Below are positions 38,468 through 44,041 of a stretch of 44,041 nt of DNA, one piece after another. Numbering within the stretch: position 1 is the first letter of the stretch; each line of letters begins with the position of its first letter. The position numbers were made by a program, and so were the translations under genes. The stretch is from a virus. The notes beneath the pieces are model-generated. The model was not told the origin of the DNA. It ran no database searches and worked only from the letters and a program-made list of their open reading frames with translations. The stretch spans positions 1 to 44,041 of the IMG/VR virus record IMGVR_UViG_3300005515_000629. One strand, 5' to 3'.

Positions 38468-38797
38468 ATGGATAGTGATGTGGATGTCGGCCGGCGACTG
38501 ATCGCGTTCCGCGAGTCGCGCGGCATGAGCCAGGTCCAATTGGCCGGCGAATTGAATATCGCCAAGAACACCCTCAACGGATATGAGACCGGCGAGCGCG
38601 CCTTGCCCGCTAACAAAGCCAAGAGAATCCGTGAGCGGTTCGGCATTTCGCTGGACTGGCTTCTCTACGGCGATATCGGGCAGCCCGGCTATGAGATTGC
38701 GGTAAAACTCGGCCCCAAACCCAGCATCAAGGCGGACGCCAAGGCCGCAGCGGCTCAAAAGGCGCCCGCAAAACCCCGGAAGTCTGCGAACCGATAA
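38468..38797 (+). CDS. XRE-family prophage repressor (CI-like, short)
   Basis: 109 aa. HTH domain about 6-67: GRRLIAFRESRGMSQVQLA, then NIAKNTLNGYETGERALP, then RIRERFGISLDWLLYG. No C-terminal LexA/S24 protease domain; a Lys/Ala-rich tail instead, so RecA-driven self-cleavage is not expected. No ribosome site precedes the ATG, and a weak GAATAT (38457-38462) would place transcription start at the ATG, giving a leaderless mRNA as for lambda cI. The same frame stays open upstream to an ATG at 38093 that has its own ribosome site, so a 234-aa form cannot be excluded. Confidence 0.87.
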   Translation: MDSDVDVGRRLIAFRESRGMSQVQLAGELNIAKNTLNGYETGERALPANKAKRIRERFGISLDWLLYGDIGQPGYEIAVKLGPKPSIKADAKAAAAQKAPAKPRKSANR

Positions 38798-38849
38798 TTC
38801 GCACGTTGCGAACTTTTCGTTGACAGGTTCGCAGATTGCGAACTAGATT
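38798..38849 (+). promoter_or_regulatory. rightward early promoter with operators
   Basis: TTGACA (38820-38825), 18-nt spacer, TAGATT (38844-38849). The spacer holds the perfect palindrome GTTCGCAGATTGCGAAC (38827-38843). A further palindrome TTCGCACGTTGCGAA (38798-38812) lies just upstream, centre to centre 30 bp. It starts one nt after the repressor stop. Drives the genes from 38882 onward. Confidence 0.85.
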
Positions 38850-38853
38850 GTTT

Positions 38854-38873
38854 CCCGTGAATCACCTCACGGG
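38854..38873 (+). promoter_or_regulatory. hairpin covering the ribosome site of the first rightward gene
   Basis: CCCGTGA-ATCACC-TCACGGG, seven perfect pairs. The 3' arm includes GGG of the GGGAG ribosome site of the gene at 38882. The transcript probably starts near 38856, so the stem would form at its 5' end. Likely damps or regulates translation. Confidence 0.6.
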
Positions 38874-38881
38874 AGCCTTCC

Positions 38882-39301
38882 ATGCCGTCCGCCAAGCCGA
38901 AGATCGCCCAGGCCGCCGCTCCCGCCGCCGTCGGGGACTACGTCGTGCGCCCCGCCTATGACGGCTCCTGCGGCGCCCGCGTTCAGCGCAAGACCGGCGA
39001 GCGCTACGACGACGTCACGCTGATCGGCACCTTTTGCGAGACCGACGAAGGCGCGCGTGCGCTCGCCGCGCTCATGAACGACGCGAGGCGCCTCGCGCAT
39101 CGCTTCCATCTCATCAGCACCGTCAAGCCCCACGGCGATCATCGACCTGAGGAATGGGTCAAGCATCTGATCGTCTGCGCCGTTGCGCGCGCGATCGACG
39201 GGCCGCGTCCCCTTCCCTTCGGCAGCACCGAGGCTCGCGAATATGCCGCGCATCTCGCCGATTGGGACAACCGTTCGTCTCAACCATCGCAAGGAAAGTA
39301 G
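38882..39301 (+). CDS. first rightward early protein, unknown
   Basis: 139 aa. After a low-complexity start (MPSAKPKIAQAAAPAAVGD) it has RPAYDGSCGARVQRKTGERYDD and a C-terminal helical part with VKHLIVCAVARAIDG. GGGAG ribosome site 6 nt upstream. No family recognised. Confidence 0.72.
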   Translation: MPSAKPKIAQAAAPAAVGDYVVRPAYDGSCGARVQRKTGERYDDVTLIGTFCETDEGARALAALMNDARRLAHRFHLISTVKPHGDHRPEEWVKHLIVCAVARAIDGPRPLPFGSTEAREYAAHLADWDNRSSQPSQGK

Positions 39302-39305
39302 CGTC

Positions 39306-39731
39306 ATGCGTAACCTCGCCCATTCCACCAACACCTTCACCGCGGGGATAGCAACCCGCGGCTGCGGCCGAAGGGCCGTCATGCCCACCAGCCCCAGCAT
39401 GACGGCCCTGGTGCTCTGCCTCCATCGGGAAACGCCCAAGGCCCTGCTCGTCTCCGACTGTGCCGATCAGTCCAAGGCCGTGTGGGTGCCGAAGGTGATG
39501 GTGACGATCGAGGCGCCGAGCTCGGAGCGCGGCATCCTGGTGGCGACGATGTCGAAGGCGTTCGCCGAGCGGAAGGACCTGCATCCGCGCTTCATCGATC
39601 CATCCCTGTTCAACCAGGCCACGCGCGAGGTGCTCAACCGCGCCGTCGCGCGCGCGGCCAGCAAGCGCAATTCCTATCGAGGCCATCGCTCGCCGCACGC
39701 GCGGCACGACAGCCAGAACCAGTTCGCCTGA
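39306..39731 (+). CDS. early protein, unknown
   Basis: 141 aa from the ATG at 39306. The frame is open earlier, but the upstream part overlaps the previous gene. It contains WVPKVMVTIEAPSSERGILV and LFNQATREVLNRAVARA, and ends in a His/Arg/Ser-rich tail. A weak AAGGA ribosome site lies about 10 nt upstream. Function unknown. Confidence 0.65.
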   Translation: MRNLAHSTNTFTAGIATRGCGRRAVMPTSPSMTALVLCLHRETPKALLVSDCADQSKAVWVPKVMVTIEAPSSERGILVATMSKAFAERKDLHPRFIDPSLFNQATREVLNRAVARAASKRNSYRGHRSPHARHDSQNQFA

Positions 39732-39813
39732 TCACCAGCGCGGCCGGGCGGCGGCACGTGGCGTATCGCCGCCGCCCTCCTCGCGAACTTCTCAACCAGA
39801 GGAACTAACCAAG

Positions 39814-40170
39814 ATGCGCCAAAAATCGAAAGTCGCTTTTCTGGGGTTCACAATCGTCCGCATGTACGACACCTGTACCCGGGAAACGGAGCGCTTTTTT
39901 CGCGACGGACGGCTTGTGGCGATCCTCCAAAAGAACGGCAATGTCGCGATCTCGTCCTCGGGAATCTTCGATGATGAGAAGCACCCACGAGCGAGATATG
40001 CCGTGGCTCTTTGCCTTCACGGGCTCAAGCTCATCGGCTCCGATGCTCTCGACGCCGCCAAATGCGCGCTCGACGCTCATTCGGAAAAACTCGACATCGA
40101 GACCCTGAAATACGAAGCGCAAAAACTCGGATTTTCGCTGATCCAGAAATCAAAGACCCGGCGGCGCTAA
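39814..40170 (+). CDS. early protein, unknown
   Basis: 118 aa. It begins MRQKSKVAFLGFTIVRMYD, with a RDGRLVAILQKNGNVAISSSG beta-type middle and a basic C-terminus KSKTRRR. GAGGA ribosome site upstream. Lower GC than its neighbours by eye. Ends as TAATG with the next gene. Confidence 0.68.
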   Translation: MRQKSKVAFLGFTIVRMYDTCTRETERFFRDGRLVAILQKNGNVAISSSGIFDDEKHPRARYAVALCLHGLKLIGSDALDAAKCALDAHSEKLDIETLKYEAQKLGFSLIQKSKTRRR

Positions 40171-40421
40171 TGTCAGTCATCACCATTCACCCCCTCATCG
40201 ACGGCTCCCTCTCCCTTGATGCCGTCCGCGCCCAACGCATCGCCAAGGTCGCCGAGATGGCCTCGCGCCTGGTCGAAACTGGCGCCTTCGTCGATCGCGA
40301 CGACGCCATCATGGTGCTGCTCTCGTTCGGATATGCGTCGTTCGAAGTCTACGCATTGGTCGCGGATGCGTGCCAAGTGGCGGCCGAGCATGTGGTCGCG
40401 ATGGAGATGGTCGAGCCATGA
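40170..40421 (+). CDS. small early protein, unknown
   Basis: 83 aa from the ATG at 40170 in the TAATG overlap. Helical: DAVRAQRIAKVAEMASRLVE and DDAIMVLLSFGYASFEVYAL. No domain recognised. Ends as ATGA. Confidence 0.68.
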   Translation: MSVITIHPLIDGSLSLDAVRAQRIAKVAEMASRLVETGAFVDRDDAIMVLLSFGYASFEVYALVADACQVAAEHVVAMEMVEP

Positions 40422-41302
40422 CCCGCGAACAGATCGAAGCCCGCATTGCCGAATTGAGATCCGAGATCGCCAACGCGCCGAGGTGGGGCGCAGCGATCAG
40501 CGCTCGCCTTGAGGAGATCAACGGGCTGAAGCAAAAACTTATGCAGCCGAAAGGCGTTTCACCGATGCGCGAGGCGATCGCGCGGGCAATCTACGACGTC
40601 GAGAACCGCTGGATCGCTCCGAATTTTCCCGAGGGGCACAAGTTTCGGACGTTCGAAGAATTGGACGACCGAGAGCAGCGCTTGCACTTCGACTATGCCG
40701 ACGCCGTTATGGCGCTGCAAGCGCCGGCCGCTCTGGTCGACAGGCCACGCGAGATTTCTGCTGCAGGTGCCATCATAGACATTATGACGGGCGGTAACTT
40801 CGACTGGCGAGCCCGCATTGATCAGAGCGATTTTCTGGAAAGCTCCGACTGGCAAACTGCGCTGGCATATGCTCGTGCCGCAATCGCCCTCTCGCACCCC
40901 CTCAATGAAGCGCAGACAGCAGCGACCCGCCCAGCCGCTTTTCTCTCTTGGGCCGCTCATACTTTCGGCGCGGTGGCACTCGATCGGCAGGAGCGAGCTC
41001 TCCGCTTCCTAGAGGAGGCGCTTGAGACCGCCCACGCGGAGGGCATTGAGCAGATCATTGCCGACCGCATTCTCGGCCGCGTCTGGAGCAAGGTGCCAAA
41101 CCCGGCAGACACGCCGCGCGAGATTGGCCAAGCCTATGCCTGCCTGGAGATGTACGCGGAAAGCATCGGGGTCTCTGCCGACGAAGAGGCGACTAAGGAA
41201 TTCGAACGCGTCAAGACCTTCCCGAAGGAGGTTCTCGTCGAGCGGCACAAGGCAAAGATCGTACTCGGCATTGCTCTCCCGCGCCCGGAGGATGGCACGT
41301 GA
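40418..41302 (+). CDS. early protein, unknown
   Basis: 294 aa from the ATG at 40418. N-terminal coiled-coil-like helix (REQIEARIAELRSEIANAP), a middle part with MREAIARAIYDVENRWIAPNF, a segment common in phage proteins, and a C-terminal helical region with ALDRQERALRFLEEALETAHAE that resembles a conserved rhizobial phage domain. Function unknown. Coupled by ATGA and GTGA. Confidence 0.7.
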   Translation: MTREQIEARIAELRSEIANAPRWGAAISARLEEINGLKQKLMQPKGVSPMREAIARAIYDVENRWIAPNFPEGHKFRTFEELDDREQRLHFDYADAVMALQAPAALVDRPREISAAGAIIDIMTGGNFDWRARIDQSDFLESSDWQTALAYARAAIALSHPLNEAQTAATRPAAFLSWAAHTFGAVALDRQERALRFLEEALETAHAEGIEQIIADRILGRVWSKVPNPADTPREIGQAYACLEMYAESIGVSADEEATKEFERVKTFPKEVLVERHKAKIVLGIALPRPEDGT

Positions 41303-41616
41303 GCAAGCAGCCCCGCCCCACCGACGAAGAATTCGCCGAGCTCGCCCGCAAACGCGACGAGGCGGTCGAGGCGAGCGTTCAGGCGATCTGCGACGCGCAC
41401 GGTGTCGATCGTTCGAAGATCTTCTTCCACGCCTCGCATTCCCACGGCTGCTACTGCGCATGCCCTGACGGTCCCTGCCAGCACATTTGGGACGGCCCCA
41501 GCCGTCCAATCGGCCTCGAGGAAGGCGAGGACGAGCGCAACGCGCCTGGATGGTCGGTTACCTGCTCGCGCTGCGGGGCGGATGCGATGTCGCATGACAT
41601 GAGGTGCGCGCCATGA
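41299..41616 (+). CDS. small Cys/His-rich protein, possible zinc binder
   Basis: 105 aa from a GTG in a GTGA overlap. The HASHSHGCYCACPDGPCQH region and a late TCSRCGAD give a zinc-ribbon-like pattern of Cys and His. Function unknown. Confidence 0.68.
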   Translation: MSKQPRPTDEEFAELARKRDEAVEASVQAICDAHGVDRSKIFFHASHSHGCYCACPDGPCQHIWDGPSRPIGLEEGEDERNAPGWSVTCSRCGADAMSHDMRCAP

Positions 41617-41810
41617 GCGATCCCAAGCTAGAGGCCCTTTTCGATCCCGGCGGCGCGGCATCGCCGGCTCGAGTCTTGTTCCTGATCGAATCCAACGCTC
41701 GGCTTCGTATCGCCCTTTCGCAGGCGATCGAGGTTTTCGAGGGCATGAACGACGACGAGATCAACGTCGAGTTGTTGCCAATACTGAAGGCGGCTCTCCA
41801 TGACGGCTAA
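41613..41810 (+). CDS. small early protein, unknown
   Basis: 65 aa from the ATG at 41613 (GAGGTG ribosome site; ATGA overlap). Helical, with RVLFLIESNARLRIALSQAI and an acidic NDDEINVELLP. Function unknown. Confidence 0.6.
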   Translation: MSDPKLEALFDPGGAASPARVLFLIESNARLRIALSQAIEVFEGMNDDEINVELLPILKAALHDG

Positions 41811-41961
41811 CCGCCCCCAACGCATTTCCCCCACAGAGCCTCCGGGCTCGCTGCCCAAGCGCATCACTGTGGCTACCGACTACGGCCGCGCGGAAGCAGA
41901 GCACAAAGGAGGTGATCCCGCTCACCATGCAAGGAGCACAGAAAGGCGGGCGATATGTTGA
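41800..41961 (+). CDS. small protein overlapping both neighbours
   Basis: 53 aa. Starts inside the end of the previous gene (11-nt overlap) and ends in TGATG or just after the start of the HNH gene. Polar, with a Pro-rich start (RPQRISPTEPPGSLP). Fits the coupled operon but has no recognised domain. Confidence 0.5.
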   Translation: MTANRPQRISPTEPPGSLPKRITVATDYGRAEAEHKGGDPAHHARSTERRAIC

Positions 41962-42338
41962 TGCGCGCCCGCCTTTCGACCACCCAGCGGTTTGCGCTTC
42001 TCCAGCGCGAGAAGTATCGCTGCCATCTATGCAACGGCTTGATCTACGTCGGCCAGGCATGGGACGTCAGCCATGAAATCCCGCTGGAGCTTGGCGGCGC
42101 CGACGATGACCAGAACCGGCGCTCGGCGCATCGCAAGTGCCATCGGGCGCACACGGCAGTCGCCGACCTGCCGGCGATCGCCAGAGCAAAGCGTATCCAG
42201 GCCGGACACCACGGCGCGCGCGTCGCGCGCTTTCCGATGCGCGGCGGCCGTGACGATGTCCTGAAGCGGAAGATGGATGGCACCGTCGTCGTCCGCGCGA
42301 CAGGTCGGCCGCTGTTTCCAACCCGGAGAGTTGCATGA
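41955..42338 (+). CDS. HNH endonuclease
   Basis: 127 aa. C23 and C26 (CHLCNG), DVSHEIPLELGGADDDQNRRSAH and C62 with H66 give an HNH/zinc layout. Either the ATG at 41955 or the one at 41961 (TGATG) could be the start. It lies in the early operon near int, away from the terminase, so it may be a free endonuclease for competing or host DNA. Confidence 0.82.
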   Translation: MLMRARLSTTQRFALLQREKYRCHLCNGLIYVGQAWDVSHEIPLELGGADDDQNRRSAHRKCHRAHTAVADLPAIARAKRIQAGHHGARVARFPMRGGRDDVLKRKMDGTVVVRATGRPLFPTRRVA

Positions 42339-42592
42339 CCGCCATCAACGTCATCATGGCCGGAGCCCTACAACGCGACCTGATGGCCCGCGGCATCCGT
42401 CATCTCGACTTCGAGGCCTGCCAGACACTGGTCGCCGGCATGCTGCGCAGCACGGTCACGATCGAACAATGCACGCGCGAAGACGATCAGCCGCCGCAGC
42501 GCTGCGCCACCGGCGAGGCCGACCTCGACGGCAGCTGCATGGCGTGCGGAGCGGGCCAGCGAGAGACATGTGTGATCGGAGACGAGCCATGA
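42335..42592 (+). CDS. small Cys-containing early protein
   Basis: 85 aa. Helical first half (MTAINVIMAGALQRDLMARG) and a second half with CMACGAGQRETC, a possible metal site. Coupled by ATGA on both sides. It shares an opening with the next small gene (both have a LARG or MARG followed by ...L..E.C...L). Confidence 0.6.
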   Translation: MTAINVIMAGALQRDLMARGIRHLDFEACQTLVAGMLRSTVTIEQCTREDDQPPQRCATGEADLDGSCMACGAGQRETCVIGDEP

Positions 42593-42777
42593 CCACCAAG
42601 CCCACCCTGCTCGAAACCGCCCTGCACCAGGAGCTCCTCGCCCGCGGCGTGACCTGCCTCTCGGTCGAGGACTGCCGGACGATCCTTGACCTCGCCTATA
42701 TGCGCGCGGCCAGGATGAGTGATGCGCGGCCGATCAGCCGGGAAGAGTTCGACGAGATGACGCGGAGGGCGACGTGA
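42589..42777 (+). CDS. small helical early protein, paralogue-like of its neighbour
   Basis: 62 aa. LLETALHQELLARGVTCLSVEDCRTILDLAYMR lines up with the N-terminal half of the preceding 85-aa protein (ALQRDLMARGIRHLDFEACQTLVAGMLR). This suggests a tandem duplication followed by divergence. Function unknown. Confidence 0.65.
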   Translation: MTTKPTLLETALHQELLARGVTCLSVEDCRTILDLAYMRAARMSDARPISREEFDEMTRRAT

Positions 42778-43178
42778 GCCAGTGCCTCACCCTCGACCAG
42801 GCCGCCGAAATGCTCTGCAAGAGCCGGCGCTGGCTGATGGAATGGCTGCGGGCCCACCCTCGGGATAGCGGGGGTAACCTCTTCTACACGCCGGTCGGCC
42901 GGGATAAGATTTTCCATCAATCGGACATCGCCCGCATTGAAGTTGCGTTGAGGGAGGGTCAGTCGTGCCGCTCAAGCTCCGGCCGCCGCGGAAGGGCAAA
43001 ACGCCCAACTTCGAAATCCGAGGAACATATCTCGGGGTCCGGGTGGAGGTTAGCAGCGGAACTCACAAACGACGCATCGCTCTTGAGCGGCTTGACGAGA
43101 TCGAGCGATGCATCGAAGAGCACAAGCAATACCCAGCCCCGGAGATTAAGCCTGATCCCGGGCGGCCGACCTTCCTGA
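42774..43178 (+). CDS. excisionase-like HTH protein
   Basis: 134 aa from a GTG in a GTGA overlap. Residues 1-62 form a MerR/Xis-type winged helix: LTLDQAAEMLCKSRRWLMEWLRAHP, then FYTPVGRDKIFHQSDIARIE. After about residue 63 the frame overlaps the integrase gene for 214 nt and its Ser/Arg-rich sequence looks like a by-product of the integrase frame. Directly upstream of int, so an excisionase is likely. Confidence 0.72.
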   Translation: MSQCLTLDQAAEMLCKSRRWLMEWLRAHPRDSGGNLFYTPVGRDKIFHQSDIARIEVALREGQSCRSSSGRRGRAKRPTSKSEEHISGSGWRLAAELTNDASLLSGLTRSSDASKSTSNTQPRRLSLIPGGRPS

Positions 43179-44041
43179 CTGCGGCCAACGCCTACATGCT
43201 CGCCGGCGGCGAGCGACGCTACGTGCCGATGCTGCTCAAACACTTCCGCGAGAAGCCGCTCGAGGAATTCGATCAGGCCACAATCGACGACGCCGCGAAC
43301 ATGCTGCTGCCGCGCGGGGCGCCCGACTACAAAAACCGCGCTGTTTATGCCCCCACCATCACCATCCTGCGCCACGCGCTGGGCGACAAATGCCCGACCT
43401 TTCGGCGGCCGAAGGGCTCGAAGGGACGTCAGCGCAAGGAATTCATGTGGCCGGAGGATGCGCAAGCCGTAATCGCTGCGGCGGCCGACATCGATGCCGA
43501 GCTCGAGCTCTACCTGCTGGTGCTACTCTACAACGGGATCCGCAAGAGCGAGGGCCTCAAGGCGCTCGCCGCGGACACCAGGACGGCCGACCATGCGCTG
43601 TGGCTGCCCACGACCAAGAACGGCGACCCGCGCATGCTGAGGCTCCGCAGCGACGTCGCAAGCCGCTTGCAGGCCCATCTGGAGGCCCACCCGGACCGCA
43701 CGCGGCTGTTCAAGTTCAAGGATGGGGGCCACTTCAAGCATCTGCTGCTGCGCGCCACGATGGCCGCGTGCGACCTTCCCTGCCCGGTGCGGCGCCCGTC
43801 GCCATGGAAGAAGCCAGCGTTTCGCCTGAGCTTCGTCACGTTCCACACCTTCCGCCACACATGGGCGACCTGGATGCGGATGTATGGCGGCATCGATACC
43901 AAAGGCCTGGTCGGTACCGGCAATTGGCGTGACGAGCGCAGCGCCTCACGCTATTCGCACGTCGTCCCGCGCGACGAATGGAATCGCGTCGACGACCTGC
44001 CGGCGATGGGGACCAGCCGGGGAAAAGCCGTCGGCGATTGA
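42965..44041 (+). CDS. int: tyrosine-recombinase integrase
   Basis: 358 aa from the GTG at 42965 (GGAGGG ribosome site 7 nt upstream). The N-terminal arm-binding region is basic. The catalytic set is visible: R193 (GIRKSE), K218 (TTKNGD), H294 and R297 (FHTFRH), W321 (GNWRDE) and Y330 (ASRYSHV). It joins attP and attB. The gene ends at the last base of the window, so the att site should lie just to the right. Confidence 0.94.
   Translation: MPLKLRPPRKGKTPNFEIRGTYLGVRVEVSSGTHKRRIALERLDEIERCIEEHKQYPAPEIKPDPGRPTFLTAANAYMLAGGERRYVPMLLKHFREKPLEEFDQATIDDAANMLLPRGAPDYKNRAVYAPTITILRHALGDKCPTFRRPKGSKGRQRKEFMWPEDAQAVIAAAADIDAELELYLLVLLYNGIRKSEGLKALAADTRTADHALWLPTTKNGDPRMLRLRSDVASRLQAHLEAHPDRTRLFKFKDGGHFKHLLLRATMAACDLPCPVRRPSPWKKPAFRLSFVTFHTFRHTWATWMRMYGGIDTKGLVGTGNWRDERSASRYSHVVPRDEWNRVDDLPAMGTSRGKAVGD

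Overview
The window is the larger part of a tailed-phage genome, read here as an integrated temperate prophage of a GC-rich alphaproteobacterium. The head module is HK97-type, the tail module resembles gene transfer agents (GTA-gp10 chaperone, gp8-like completion protein), and the style of the small early genes suggests a Bradyrhizobium-type rhizobial host. The host is inferred from gene style, not proven. The right edge ends exactly on the stop codon of a tyrosine integrase. The left edge cuts a tail gene, so the distal tail genes, lysis genes and both att sites lie outside. No endolysin, tRNA, rRNA, CRISPR array or insertion sequence was seen.

Layout. (A) 1-19073, minus strand, late operon read right to left: HNH endonuclease, small and large terminase, portal, prohead protease, major capsid protein, decoration-like proteins, a cargo block (methyltransferase-glycosyltransferase fusion, a 69-aa protein, a 993-aa repeat/GH12-like/SGNH/LamG protein), connector, head closure, tail completion, HK97-gp10, tail tube, tail-assembly chaperones with a probable -1 frameshift, tape measure, first distal tail gene. 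(B) 19074-20408, a control region: three strong stem-loops, a NusG N-domain protein without KOW, and an array of GGGAGGAT repeats. (C) 20409-38376, minus strand, a long early operon of densely overlapping genes: SF3 helicase, CHC2-Toprim primase, ParB, a PD-(D/E)XK nuclease, a TSCPD protein, an MT-A70 methyltransferase, a second ParB-like protein, a Gp37Gp68 protein, a deoxyribosyltransferase-like protein, many small unknowns, an HTH protein and a Cro-like protein. (D) 38384-38849, the immunity switch: a short XRE repressor between two mirrored promoters that carry near-identical 17-bp operators. (E) 38882-44041, plus strand, the rightward operon: small unknown genes, a second HNH protein, an excisionase-like HTH protein and the integrase.

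How it fits together (inference). The repressor silences the leftward and rightward promoters through the shared operators. On induction, leftward transcription makes the replication and DNA-modification functions and then the NusG-like protein. That protein may let polymerase read through the stem-loops ahead of the HNH-terminase operon, a role like that of lambda Q or HK022 put. Rightward transcription reaches xis and int. Most neighbouring genes overlap by ATGA, GTGA or TGATG, implying translational coupling, and these overlaps decide most of the start codons given here.
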